Translations under genes and position numbers: made by a program
Notes under the pieces: generated by a model
Told to the model about the DNA's origin: nothing
What the model saw: the letters and a program-made list of their open reading frames with translations, nothing else
Database searches by the model: none
Virus record (IMG/VR): IMGVR_UViG_3300037585_000217
Coordinates: 1-37,806 of that record
Source of the DNA: a virus
Direction: 5' to 3' (one strand)
Length of the DNA stretch: 37,806 nt
In this document: in pieces, positions 1 to 8,268 of the stretch
Layout: every line of letters starts with the position of its first letter
How positions within the stretch are numbered: the first letter of the stretch is position 1

Positions 1-375
1 AGCCAAAGACTTATGCAATTTATGCAGGTATCTTCCAGCCCAGCACTTGCACCCTTTGCTAAGTTTCAATATATTATTAGAGAGATTGCTAAGTCTCTTG
101 ACCTTGACCCTGATAAAGTAACAAACAATATGGATGAAGCAGCTATACAAGCTGAGTTAATGAAGCAGTTCCAACAACCTGCTCCAACTCCAGAACAAGG
201 TGCAGCACCAGCAGGTGCAAACCCAATGGACCCATCAGGTGCAGGTGGTGGTACAATAGGCACAGGCCAAGTACCATTACCACAGGAACAAGGATTTAGT
301 GGAAATGGACAAGGAAATATTCAGCAAGCTCAAGGGGCTGGTCAACAACCCCAAGCAGTGGACCCACTTCAATAG
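1..375 (+). CDS. Portal protein, C-terminal fragment (5' end outside the window)
   Basis: The reading frame is open from base 1, so this is the tail end of a longer gene and the Met at base 13 is not its start. The visible residues include an amphipathic stretch (KFQYIIREIAKSLDLDPDKV) followed by NNMDEAAIQAELMKQF and a low-complexity Pro/Gln/Gly tail. This is how the portal (head-tail connector) proteins of marine T7-like podoviruses end. A portal forms the dodecameric ring at one capsid vertex and docks the terminase. The position, upstream of scaffold and capsid genes, supports the call. Only about 125 residues are present, so the core portal fold cannot be checked. Confidence 0.7.
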   Translation, partial: SQRLMQFMQVSSSPALAPFAKFQYIIREIAKSLDLDPDKVTNNMDEAAIQAELMKQFQQPAPTPEQGAAPAGANPMDPSGAGGGTIGTGQVPLPQEQGFSGNGQGNIQQAQGAGQQPQAVDPLQ

Positions 376-517
376 TTATTTAGAAGAGCTTGTTAAACAA
401 CAACATCGTTTGATGGAACAAACAGACGATATGATTACAATACATAGAGCGCAAGGTGCTGTTCATATGTTACGTAATATACAAAGACTAAGGGATAGTG
501 TAATAGCCAATGGCTGA
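299..517 (+). CDS. Small charged helical protein downstream of portal
   Basis: This is a 72-residue frame that starts inside the end of the portal gene (77-base overlap) and runs 8 bases into the next gene. The start is ambiguous. A GTG at 299 sits 4 bases after an AAGGA, and an ATG at 305 sits 10 bases after it and would give 70 residues. The product is almost entirely predicted helix with many charged residues (NSYLEELVKQQHRLMEQ) and a conserved-looking tail (HRAQGAVHMLRNIQRLRDSV). Marine podoviruses often carry a short helical protein of this kind directly after portal, with no established function. A role in head assembly is inferred from position only. Confidence 0.6.
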   Translation: MEMDKEIFSKLKGLVNNPKQWTHFNSYLEELVKQQHRLMEQTDDMITIHRAQGAVHMLRNIQRLRDSVIANG

Positions 518-3500
518 CAAAGAAAATAAATATACTAATAAAGAAAATGTTTTTGGAAAAAAATATGAAATAAATTCTAAAGAATATGACGGAAAAGAAC
601 ACTATGTAATAAAATTCAAAGATGGTAAAGAAATGCCAATGTTTGAAGTTGAAGATTTATTATTTAAATATAAAACCGCAGAAGAACCTTTAGCAGGTAG
701 AGAAACTTCAAAACGTATTAGCAAATTTCTTGAAGATAAAAACCCTACTAAAAAAGAGTTTATACAATATTTTTCTGAAATAGAACTTAATAAAGGTGGA
801 ACTCCCACAAAAGGATTAATGGGAAAAACAGCAGACTTTCTAAAAAAACTAGACTATGGAGAGTTAGCTGCAGAATCCCTACCTATTGCAGGAGAAACTG
901 CAGCAATTAAACGAGCTTCTGATGCTTTTAGAGAAAAAGACTATTTAGGAGCAGGTATTGAAACTGCAGCAGGAGCATTAGGTGTAGTTCCTGTCGTTGG
1001 TGACTTAGCTGGTAAAGCATTACGTACTGCTACTAAAAAGTTTCGTAATGTAAAACCTCTTGAAATTGGGTCTAGTGAACTATTTCAGTCAGGAAAATTG
1101 TTAAAAAATTATACTCCGCTAAATACAAAACAGATACTAAAGAAAGTTAACAAAGCTACAGCAGGTAGTAAAGAGGCTAATAAATTAATTAACGCACCAT
1201 TAACAGAAGGAACTAAAGTAGGTGTTAGATTAAATTTAAACTCTACTATACCTGATATGCCTAAAGGCTTAGATAAATTACAAACATTACATAAAAATAA
1301 TTATAATGGTAAAGCACTTTCTTACAAGGGTTTTGCGACAGTAGAAAATGTTACATTTAATGTAAGCCAAAAAGGTAGGCAAGGTATTGCTGCTAACATT
1401 AAAAAATTAGATGTTCCAGAAGCAAAAAGTAAATTTCCTGCTATGTCTGTAGATGGTAATTATAATAGCACAAGAAATGTACTAGAAGAAATTGATGATA
1501 CAGTAGTAGAAATTGGTTTTAATCCAGCAAGTGGACATTTATTTGTTGATATGTCAACAGGACAAGCAGTTAAAGGCGCAGATGTTGCTACTGTTGTAGG
1601 AGATAGAGTTTTTGCAAAAGGTGTTACTTATATAAAAAAAGCGGATGCACCAAAACCTCTTAATGCAACAGATGGAACAATACTTCCTAGTGAAGTACGA
1701 TATAGAATGAATAAAGGTGGAGCAGTTACAATGAATAAACAAATGAAACTTTTTGAAGAAGGTGGTCTTAATCAAGAAGGCGGCATGATAGATGCAGAAT
1801 CAGGTAATGAAGTTCCTGTAGGAAGCACTCGTGAAGAAGTAAGAGATGACATCCCTGCTAAACTTAGTGAGGGTGAATTTGTTATGCCAGCAGACGTTGT
1901 ACGCTATCATGGGTTAGATAAAATGATGGCACTACGAGATGAAGCCAAAATGGGATTACGTAAAATGGAAGCTATGGGTCAAATGGGAAACTCAGATGAA
2001 GCTACATTACCAGAAGAAATGCCTTTTAGTATGGCAGATTTAATTGTTGTTGCGGAAGATGGTAAAGAAGTTGAAATGGCTGAAGGTGGTTATGTAACTA
2101 TGGCTAATGGTGGTGACCCATCTGCAAGTGTTAGACAACTTGGACCTACATATACTCCTCCAATTTCACAACCAATAGACTTTAAAAAAGTAATGGGTGA
2201 TGCAAATATTTCTTTTAAAGAATATAGAAATGCAGATGGTAAAAATATTTTAGTTGCATTTATTGGGGGTAAACCAATATACCCTATTCCTGAAGGGTAC
2301 TCAGAATATACACCTATAACAGGTGAACCTATTAGCCCAGTACAAGAAGTTGTAGAAGCAAGTCCACCGCTGCCACAAGAAGAGGAAGGTGCTAGAGACA
2401 GGTTTGGAAATCGTTACGATGGTAGTTATCAGTTAGATATGAGTACCGCAACAAATGCTCAATTAGCAGAAGAAACAAAAAGACAAAACAGTATATCTGC
2501 AAAAGCAGCAAGTGGTATTGCTTTTTTAGTTGGTGGTCCAGCCGTATCTGCATTGTATGAATCTGGAAAATCTATTAGTGCAAATAAATTAACAGCAGAA
2601 TTAGAAAGAAGATTAGAAAATGGTTTAATAGATCCTGCAAATGCTGCACAAGTTAGAGCAGATATAGCGGCATTAAAAGATAATTATGGATATGGAATTG
2701 CAGGAAATCTTGTAAAGTATGCTAATAAAGGTGTAGATGCTTTGAGTGAGTTTTTAGGTATTAACTTAAAAGATAAACCACTTGTACAAAACGTATTAAA
2801 TGCCTTAAGTGGTGGTGCGAATCCTAATAGTTTACAGGCAGACTTTACAGCAAACAAAGGACAAATAACTAGAGGTCCAGATGGATTAGATTCTAGAGTT
2901 ACAGATTATATAGCAGATAGAAGAAGACGACAACCTGAGTTTGATAGAATGAGTCGTATTAATGATGTACAAGGTAGAGGACCAACAAATTTTTATAGAC
3001 AGTTAGAGCAGTCACAAGGAACTGACGCACAGGCTGTAGCACCTGCAAATGAGTTTGTAGATTCTTTACCACAAGTAGATGTAACACCTGCAGGTGGTGG
3101 TGGTGGAATGAGCCAAAAAGATGCAAATAGAGCTAACCTGTATGTAGATACTGCTTTTAGAGACGATGTTAAAGGAAGTGACGTAGGACTTGCTCAAGCA
3201 AGAGAAGGTATTCAAGGCCAAACAATAAGAATGTTAAACGAAGATCCTAGTAGATATCGTATGAGAGACCCAAGATTTAGCACAGCAGATCAGCAAAGAG
3301 TAGGCGAAGAAAGTGGTTTAGCTGACATGACTGCAGCAGAATCAATAGCCTATAATAAAAAATTACAAGATGCTCGTGAATCTTTACCAAGTGCTTCCCA
3401 GTCACAAGTAAATATGACAAATTTATCTAACCAACAACAGGTTGGTTTATCTAACTTAATGCCAATTACGCCAGCAAGAGATGTTCAAGGTTTTTTAGAT

Positions 3501-5219
3501 GCTGGTAATCAAATGAATCTTATTCCAACAGCAGACCCAAGAGGACCAAGTCAAATTCCACCTTCAACTACACCTTTTCCAATAATTGGAACACAACCTG
3601 TAGGTACAAAAATGGGAGCTAATGTGGCTGGTACTAGTGGCAGACAGAATGTTTATAGAAGAGATATTTTTCCTCCTGTTTCTGGTGGTAGTCGTGATGA
3701 AATAGTAACGGACGCTGCAGCTTCTATTTATGGGCCTGATGTTAAACTGTATCCAGCAGCAGATTATACTAGCAGCAACCTTTATGGAACAGGTACTCGT
3801 GTTCCATCTGTTGGACAAGAAGAATTTTCAGCGTTACGAAGAACAGATAGTGGTGTTAGAGATGTTCCTTCGTTTGGAGATACAGACCCTATTTTAGAGT
3901 ATGACGATCCTGAAGAACTAAGAGATGCGGCTACTTACAGAGATCCAAGAGGACCAAGTCAAATTCCCTCAACACGAACACCTTTTCCATCTCAAACAGA
4001 TGTTTCTGCACCATCTGCAGCAGGTGAGTTTGTTGGATCATTACCGACTACAAACAAATTAATACCTACTCCTGCAGATGATGCTGGTATGGGCGCAGCT
4101 ATTCAAGACCAACAAAGACGTAGAGAAAGCACTTTCGGACAAATGACTACACCTAAACTTGATCCATCTAGTATACCACTTCGTGGTGCAGACGTTATAG
4201 GAACTACGAGTAAAACTGCAGATCAAATGGGACGTATAAATGAACCACTAGCGTCAGGTTTATCTGCACCATCTGCACCAGCCGTAGCTGCAAGACCTAC
4301 AACAGTAGACTACAGAGATGCCCGTGATAAAGGAAATCTAGTATCTGGAGTTCCTTTAACGGCTAGAGGCAATAAAACATATGGTGGAGATAGAGTATAC
4401 GATATTTCAGTAGGTAATAATACTGGAGACAGTTTTGGTAGAGCGCAACTTAACAATGATATTAAATTTGCAGCAGCTACAGGTAAAGCCCCACCAGTAT
4501 ACATACTATCATCAGGAAGAGAAGTTCCTGCAGACTCTGCTATTGCAGCAGATGATAGAGACAATATACAAACAGGATACACAGGAACTGATGCAGAAAA
4601 AAATGTAATAGGTAAAATTTCTGGTGTAGATGGTCTTGCTGGTGTTGTTAGAAAATCTGCTGATAGTAACAAAGCTGCAAAAGCAGATGGCAAAACAGTG
4701 TACAAAGACTCATCAGGTAAAGCATATACTCGTAGCACGTTTGGTAATAAAGTAGAAGTAGAATTTAAAAACGGTAATTGGTCTAATAAAACAGATGCTA
4801 AAGGTGAACCTGTAAAATACTCAAAAGGTAAAGGTGTTACAAGTGGACATGGTACAAAAAGTGAGCAAGATAATAGTGACGAAAAAGAAGATTCAAAAAT
4901 TATTTGTACAGCTATGAATGCTTCTTATGGATTTGGTTCTTATCGTCAGGCAATTTGGTTAAACTATTCAAATAAACACTTGACAAAAGCACACGAAGTA
5001 GGTTATCATACATTGTTCCTTCCGTTAGTACATTTAGCATATACTAAGAATAACAAATTTATCCGTAAAATATTAGAACATGGTACACGAAGACGTACTG
5101 CAGATTTACGTGCAGAGTTAAAGGGTACTAAACGAAACACTTTAGGTCGTATATATCGTTCTATATTTGAGCCACTCTGTTATGGAGTAGGTAAAATTAA
5201 AATGGCATTTGGAGAATAA
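510..5219 (+). CDS. Giant mosaic virion-associated protein (1569 aa)
   Basis: Function not known. Several modules can be seen. Residues 1-75 are Lys-rich. Residues 147-171 form a Gly/Ala/Val hydrophobic stretch. Residues 280-395 resemble a domain I recall from large polyvalent phage proteins (VTFNVSQKGRQGIA, then VVEIGFNPASGHLFVD, then ATVVGDRVFAKGVTY). Residues 440-540 hold the motif GEFVMPADVVRYHG, common in marine phage structural proteins, and the glycine motif AEGGYVTMANGG. Residues 667-686 form a second hydrophobic stretch. A long low-complexity linker follows with a duplicated DPRGPSQIP motif (residues 1009 and 1145). The C-terminal domain (1466-1569) starts CTAMNASYGFGSYRQAIWL and ends TLGRIYRSIFEPLCYGVGKI, a block I recognise from many marine phages. 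It lies between portal and scaffold, and the start overlaps the previous gene by 8 bases. It could be an internal or ejection protein; this is inference. Confidence 0.75.
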   Translation: MADKENKYTNKENVFGKKYEINSKEYDGKEHYVIKFKDGKEMPMFEVEDLLFKYKTAEEPLAGRETSKRISKFLEDKNPTKKEFIQYFSEIELNKGGTPTKGLMGKTADFLKKLDYGELAAESLPIAGETAAIKRASDAFREKDYLGAGIETAAGALGVVPVVGDLAGKALRTATKKFRNVKPLEIGSSELFQSGKLLKNYTPLNTKQILKKVNKATAGSKEANKLINAPLTEGTKVGVRLNLNSTIPDMPKGLDKLQTLHKNNYNGKALSYKGFATVENVTFNVSQKGRQGIAANIKKLDVPEAKSKFPAMSVDGNYNSTRNVLEEIDDTVVEIGFNPASGHLFVDMSTGQAVKGADVATVVGDRVFAKGVTYIKKADAPKPLNATDGTILPSEVRYRMNKGGAVTMNKQMKLFEEGGLNQEGGMIDAESGNEVPVGSTREEVRDDIPAKLSEGEFVMPADVVRYHGLDKMMALRDEAKMGLRKMEAMGQMGNSDEATLPEEMPFSMADLIVVAEDGKEVEMAEGGYVTMANGGDPSASVRQLGPTYTPPISQPIDFKKVMGDANISFKEYRNADGKNILVAFIGGKPIYPIPEGYSEYTPITGEPISPVQEVVEASPPLPQEEEGARDRFGNRYDGSYQLDMSTATNAQLAEETKRQNSISAKAASGIAFLVGGPAVSALYESGKSISANKLTAELERRLENGLIDPANAAQVRADIAALKDNYGYGIAGNLVKYANKGVDALSEFLGINLKDKPLVQNVLNALSGGANPNSLQADFTANKGQITRGPDGLDSRVTDYIADRRRRQPEFDRMSRINDVQGRGPTNFYRQLEQSQGTDAQAVAPANEFVDSLPQVDVTPAGGGGGMSQKDANRANLYVDTAFRDDVKGSDVGLAQAREGIQGQTIRMLNEDPSRYRMRDPRFSTADQQRVGEESGLADMTAAESIAYNKKLQDARESLPSASQSQVNMTNLSNQQQVGLSNLMPITPARDVQGFLDAGNQMNLIPTADPRGPSQIPPSTTPFPIIGTQPVGTKMGANVAGTSGRQNVYRRDIFPPVSGGSRDEIVTDAAASIYGPDVKLYPAADYTSSNLYGTGTRVPSVGQEEFSALRRTDSGVRDVPSFGDTDPILEYDDPEELRDAATYRDPRGPSQIPSTRTPFPSQTDVSAPSAAGEFVGSLPTTNKLIPTPADDAGMGAAIQDQQRRRESTFGQMTTPKLDPSSIPLRGADVIGTTSKTADQMGRINEPLASGLSAPSAPAVAARPTTVDYRDARDKGNLVSGVPLTARGNKTYGGDRVYDISVGNNTGDSFGRAQLNNDIKFAAATGKAPPVYILSSGREVPADSAIAADDRDNIQTGYTGTDAEKNVIGKISGVDGLAGVVRKSADSNKAAKADGKTVYKDSSGKAYTRSTFGNKVEVEFKNGNWSNKTDAKGEPVKYSKGKGVTSGHGTKSEQDNSDEKEDSKIICTAMNASYGFGSYRQAIWLNYSNKHLTKAHEVGYHTLFLPLVHLAYTKNNKFIRKILEHGTRRRTADLRAELKGTKRNTLGRIYRSIFEPLCYGVGKIKMAFGE
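3537..3967 (+). repeat. Direct repeat pair of 23 bases inside the giant gene
   Basis: The same 23 bases occur at 3537-3559 and 3945-3967 in the same reading frame. Both encode the core of DPRGPSQIP followed by a similar TPFP. Flanking sequence is also partly alike (EFVDSLP near residue 850, EFVGSLP near residue 1175; repeated SAPSA). The linker region has therefore grown by duplication of short segments. Confidence 0.8.
4980..5009 (+). promoter_or_regulatory. Possible sigma-70 promoter inside the giant gene
   Basis: A perfect TTGACA (4980-4985) is followed after 18 bases by TATCAT (5004-5009), five of six matches to consensus. It would read into the 73-residue gene and the scaffold gene. It lies in codons of a conserved protein domain, so it may be chance. 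The same -35 hexamer is used at the two better promoters in this window. Confidence 0.25.
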
Positions 5220-5220
5220 C

Positions 5221-5442
5221 ATGGAAGAAGATACACTTCAAGAATATAAATCAACTTTAATGTCACGATATGATGGCTTACAAGATGAAGAGAAAGCCAC
5301 ATTGCGTGGTTTAAATGGTACTGCAGAATCTATGGTTTTAGAAAAATTACTAGGTCCAGAGATGGAAGATGTAGGAATGATGATAGCATCAAGACCTGCA
5401 CCAACTGCAATGCCTAGAAAACGTGGTTTAGCTACACGATAA
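5221..5442 (+). CDS. Small conserved-looking protein before scaffold (73 aa)
   Basis: I place the start at the ATG at 5221, because GGAG (5211-5214) lies 6 bases upstream. A TTG at 5209 is in frame but would put the ribosome site inside the gene. The preceding stop is at 5217-5219, so the genes almost abut. The product has an acidic helical N-terminus (LQEYKSTLMSRYDGLQDEEK), a middle helix (ESMVLEKLLGPEMEDVGMM) and a basic tail (PRKRGLATR). Function unknown. Its place between the giant protein and the scaffold suggests a minor head component or assembly factor, but nothing in the sequence proves that. Confidence 0.65.
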   Translation: MEEDTLQEYKSTLMSRYDGLQDEEKATLRGLNGTAESMVLEKLLGPEMEDVGMMIASRPAPTAMPRKRGLATR

Positions 5443-5511
5443 ACTAGCTTATTTGCTGGCTACTCATCCCCCTACCAACATAGGCTACGGTGGCCCCAGT
5501 TAGGAAATAAC
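5443..5511 (+). other. Short intergenic leader before scaffold gene
   Basis: This 69-base gap holds small inverted repeats (TAGC/GCTA; CCTA then TAGG) and the 9-mer GCCCCAGTT at 5493-5501, which recurs in the capsid leader at 6439-6447. The scaffold ribosome site AGGA follows. No promoter of recognisable strength is visible in the gap itself. Confidence 0.4.
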
Positions 5512-6384
5512 ATGAACGAAACAGTAATGGCTGAAGAGCCAAAAGCAGAAGTTAAAGTTGCATTTGCAACACGTAAATACTCAAATGATGAAAAGCGTAA
5601 AGCTGAAGAGGAAGAACTAGAAGCCCTTATAAAAGAAAATAAAGGTGAGGGTGAAGAAGAAAAGGTAGAAGCCGAAGAAGCTGAACCAGATAGTGCAGAA
5701 GAAAAAACATTTAAGAAACGATATGGAGACCTACGTAGACATTCTCAAGAAACAAAAACATCCTTAGAAAAACAAATTAATGACCTTCGTAAACAACTTG
5801 ATAAAAGCACTAAACAAGAAATTAAATTACCAAAGTCAGATGACGATATAGATGCATGGGCAGAGCAATATCCTGATGTAGCAGCAATCGTAGAAACCAT
5901 TGCAATTAAAAAAGCACGAGAACAGTCTAAAGATTTAGAAGATCGTGTAAAAGAAATAGATGCAATGCGTGAGACTGCTAATAAAGAAAAAGCAGAAGTA
6001 GAGTTAATGAAACTCCACCCTGACTTTGGTGAAATAAGAGACAGTGATGACTTTCATAACTGGGCAACAGAACAACCTAAGTGGGTTCAAGAAGCTCTAT
6101 ATGAAAATGATGAAGATGCTAGATCTGCAGCAAGGGCAATAGACCTTTACAAGATAGATAAAAACATCACACCTAAAAAGTCATCAACCAATAAAGAAGC
6201 TGCACGTTCTGTAAATAGTAAACAGACACGTAATACTCCAGAAACTGACAGAAGTAGTGGTGGCTTTAAGGAATCTCAAGTGTCTAAAATGACGGCACAA
6301 GAGTATGAGCGAAACGCAGATGCTATAATGGAAGCTATCCGTTCAGGACGTTTTGATTACGATGTATCTGGAAATGCTCGTTAA
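5512..6384 (+). CDS. Capsid scaffolding (assembly) protein
   Basis: This 290-residue protein is very acidic and Lys/Glu-rich, with long predicted coiled coil (residues 35-150, including EKQINDLRKQLDKSTKQE). It has the DAWAEQYPDVAAIVETIAIKKA segment and the WATEQPKWVQEALYENDED segment, split here by about 60 residues. These features, and the place directly before the major capsid gene, match the scaffolding proteins of marine T7-like podoviruses. Such proteins guide procapsid assembly and are then lost. The start is the ATG after TAGGAAATAAC; AGGA is 7 bases upstream. The C-terminus (EYERNADAIMEAIRSGRFDY) is a short helix plus an aromatic tail, which in other scaffolds binds coat protein. Confidence 0.85.
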   Translation: MNETVMAEEPKAEVKVAFATRKYSNDEKRKAEEEELEALIKENKGEGEEEKVEAEEAEPDSAEEKTFKKRYGDLRRHSQETKTSLEKQINDLRKQLDKSTKQEIKLPKSDDDIDAWAEQYPDVAAIVETIAIKKAREQSKDLEDRVKEIDAMRETANKEKAEVELMKLHPDFGEIRDSDDFHNWATEQPKWVQEALYENDEDARSAARAIDLYKIDKNITPKKSSTNKEAARSVNSKQTRNTPETDRSSGGFKESQVSKMTAQEYERNADAIMEAIRSGRFDYDVSGNAR

Positions 6385-6390
6385 AAGAGA

Positions 6391-6418
6391 TTGACAAATA
6401 GAAAAAAATAGATATAAC
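6391..6418 (+). promoter_or_regulatory. Sigma-70-type promoter for the capsid gene
   Basis: The -35 hexamer TTGACA (6391-6396) is perfect, the spacer is 16 bases, and the -10 hexamer is TATAAC (6413-6418). It starts 7 bases after the scaffold stop and precedes a leader of about 210 bases. The -10 context GATATAAC recurs in the leftward promoter at 30985-31013. This is consistent with extra capsid transcription by host RNA polymerase. Confidence 0.75.
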
Positions 6419-6433
6419 TATAGTCATACTCTT

Positions 6434-6464
6434 TAGTAGCCCCAGTTTAACTGGTTACCTACTA
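6434..6464 (+). promoter_or_regulatory. Two-part hairpin in the capsid mRNA leader
   Basis: TAGTAG (6434-6439) can pair with CTACTA (6459-6464), and inside it CCAGT (6442-6446) pairs with ACTGG (6450-6454) around a 3-base loop. It lies about 10 bases after the expected transcription start, so it would form the 5' end of the capsid mRNA. A stabilising 5' stem-loop is a reasonable inference. The rest of the leader (6465-6635) holds no gene I can support, only the ribosome site AGGAG before 6636. Confidence 0.5.
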
Positions 6465-6635
6465 CACTAACTAAATCGCAAAACAAGAAAAGACTTTAAG
6501 ATTACCTGATAAACATGGCCTATCAAATACATAGTAGCGCAACCTTGTAAGAGATACACCCTACGTAAATCAGCCCCGTGAGTACATTTGATTGATTTGC
6601 ATCTGTGAAATATGCTATAAATAGGAGATTATAAA

Positions 6636-7709
6636 ATGGCATTTAGTTCCGCAGCAGGTTATGGAAACCTGCCTAACGGTAATTTTAGTCCAGTAATCTA
6701 CAGCAAACAGGTGCAACTTGCTTTCCGCAAGTCATCTGTTGTAGAAGCAGTCACCAATAACGATTACTTTGGTGAAATTGCTAACATGGGCGATACCGTT
6801 AAAATAATAAAAGAACCAGAAATCACAGTTAAGGCCTACACACGTGGTACAACAATTCTACCACAAGATCTTGACGATGAAGATTTCTCGTTGACAATAG
6901 ATAAATCTAATTACTATGCTTTTAAGATTGATGATATTGAAGACGCACATAGCCACGTAAACTTTATGAGCCTTGCTTCTGATAGAGCAGCTTATAGATT
7001 GGCTGACCAGTTTGACCAAGACGTACTTGGTTACCTATCAGGTTACAAACAATCATCCATTCACGGATCACCAGACACAGTTAACGCAACTGTAAATGGT
7101 TCTGTGGCAGTTTCAACTGCAGGAACAGATGAACTTCTTTCCAGCATGAAACTAACTAAAGGTGATTTTGGTAACATCACTACCAGTTCAGCAGGAAATC
7201 ACTCAATTCCTCTGACTCCACGTATGCCGGGTGCAACATCCTTGCCAACAGCTACAGCGTCACCAATCATGGTGATATCTCGTATGGCTAGACTACTTGA
7301 TCAACAGCAAGTTGACACCAATGGTCGTTGGCTAGTTGTAGATCCTGTGTTTATGGAAATGCTTCGTGACGAAGACTCACGCTTACATAACGCAGACTTT
7401 GGAGAATCAGGAAGTATACGAAACGGCCTAGTTATTAATAACTTGGGTGGTTTCAGAGTGTATAGTTCAAGCAATTTACCATCAGTAGGAACAGGTCCGG
7501 GAACTTCAGGTTCTGCAAACCAACTTACTAACTATGGTGTAATTGTAGCTGGACACGATTCTGCTGTTGCTACTGCAGAGCAGATCAATAAGACTGAGAC
7601 ATATCGTGACCCTGACAGTTTCTCTGACATTGTTCGTGGTATGCATTTGTATGGCAGAAAGATCCTTCGTCCAGAAGCTCTTGTTAATGCCGTATATAAC
7701 GCAGCTTAG
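6636..7709 (+). CDS. Major capsid protein
   Basis: This 357-residue protein has the layout of HK97-fold coat proteins from marine podoviruses. An N-arm (NGNFSPVIYSKQVQLAFRKS) leads to an acidic loop, TRGTTILPQDLDDEDFSLTI, and then a spine-helix region (AAYRLADQFDQDVLGYLSGY). Near residues 208-265 comes the A-domain sequence (MARLLDQQQV, GRWLVVDPVFMEML, NADFGESGSIRNGLV, NNLGGFRVYSSSNLP). It assembles the icosahedral shell. AGGAG lies 8 bases before the ATG, and the gene has its own promoter and leader hairpin, as expected for the most abundant virion protein. I do not see a cleavable propeptide. The exact coat subfamily needs a profile search. Confidence 0.9.
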   Translation: MAFSSAAGYGNLPNGNFSPVIYSKQVQLAFRKSSVVEAVTNNDYFGEIANMGDTVKIIKEPEITVKAYTRGTTILPQDLDDEDFSLTIDKSNYYAFKIDDIEDAHSHVNFMSLASDRAAYRLADQFDQDVLGYLSGYKQSSIHGSPDTVNATVNGSVAVSTAGTDELLSSMKLTKGDFGNITTSSAGNHSIPLTPRMPGATSLPTATASPIMVISRMARLLDQQQVDTNGRWLVVDPVFMEMLRDEDSRLHNADFGESGSIRNGLVINNLGGFRVYSSSNLPSVGTGPGTSGSANQLTNYGVIVAGHDSAVATAEQINKTETYRDPDSFSDIVRGMHLYGRKILRPEALVNAVYNAA

Positions 7710-7723
7710 AGGGAGATTAAAAA

Positions 7724-8203
7724 ATGGCTACTATAACATCACTTTTACTTCCTGCAACAGGTAACTCCAACAGAGGACGTATGCCTTATCAAGTTGAATT
7801 AATAATTGACTTGACTGCACAAGCTATTGATTGTTCGTCAGCAGATGTAGTACAATGTATTACACTACCAGCGAATACTCATATACTTCACGCAGGTGTT
7901 CAAGTTGTAGAATCTGCAACAATGAACACAGGTACAAATGCAACTATAACATTGGGTGCAGCAGACGTTGACGAATATGTTACAGCATTTGACATTGATG
8001 GTGCATCAGACTTGGCATATGCTCCAAGCGTTACACCTTCAGCAGAAGTTGTTTTGTCTTCAGCAGACACACTAGACCTGACTTTTGCAGGTGACGGTGC
8101 TACCTTCTCAGCAGGTAAACTTAGAGTTTACGCTCTATTGATGGACGTTTCTGAACAAGGAAGTACATCAGCTAATGAAGTTGATAGAGACACATTAGCA
8201 TAA
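7724..8203 (+). CDS. Capsid-associated (decoration-like) virion protein
   Basis: This 159-residue protein follows the capsid gene after 14 bases, with GGGAG as ribosome site. The sequence is almost all beta-prone. Thr/Ala/Val-rich strands alternate with short turns (DVVQCITLPANTHILHAGVQVV, split over residues 40-62; AFDIDGASDLAY; TLDLTFAGDGATFSAGKLRV). This resembles the small beta-sandwich proteins that marine phages encode next to the coat gene and that are thought to decorate or stabilise the head. I have not recognised a named family. The terminator-like hairpin just after it makes it the last gene of a capsid transcription unit, which fits a high-copy virion protein. Confidence 0.6.
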   Translation: MATITSLLLPATGNSNRGRMPYQVELIIDLTAQAIDCSSADVVQCITLPANTHILHAGVQVVESATMNTGTNATITLGAADVDEYVTAFDIDGASDLAYAPSVTPSAEVVLSSADTLDLTFAGDGATFSAGKLRVYALLMDVSEQGSTSANEVDRDTLA

Positions 8204-8214
8204 ATATACTAACT

Positions 8215-8239
8215 GGGGGCTGGGTCTAACTTGGCCCCC
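8215..8239 (+). terminator. Terminator-like hairpin after the capsid unit
   Basis: GGGGGC (8215-8220) pairs perfectly with GCCCCC (8234-8239) around a 13-base loop. A TTTTT run comes only after 8 further bases. The delayed U-tract suggests partial termination, which would lower expression of the tail genes below that of the capsid genes. Confidence 0.5.
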
Positions 8240-8268
8240 TAACAAGATTTTTATGAAAGATTGTATCT

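Noticed and set aside
5209-5220. TTG start at 5209 for the 73-residue gene
   Set aside because: The GGAG ribosome site would lie inside the gene. The ATG at 5221 has correct spacing.
6465-6600. Possible tRNA or riboswitch in the capsid leader
   Set aside because: No cloverleaf, no acceptor stem and no known aptamer core could be drawn.
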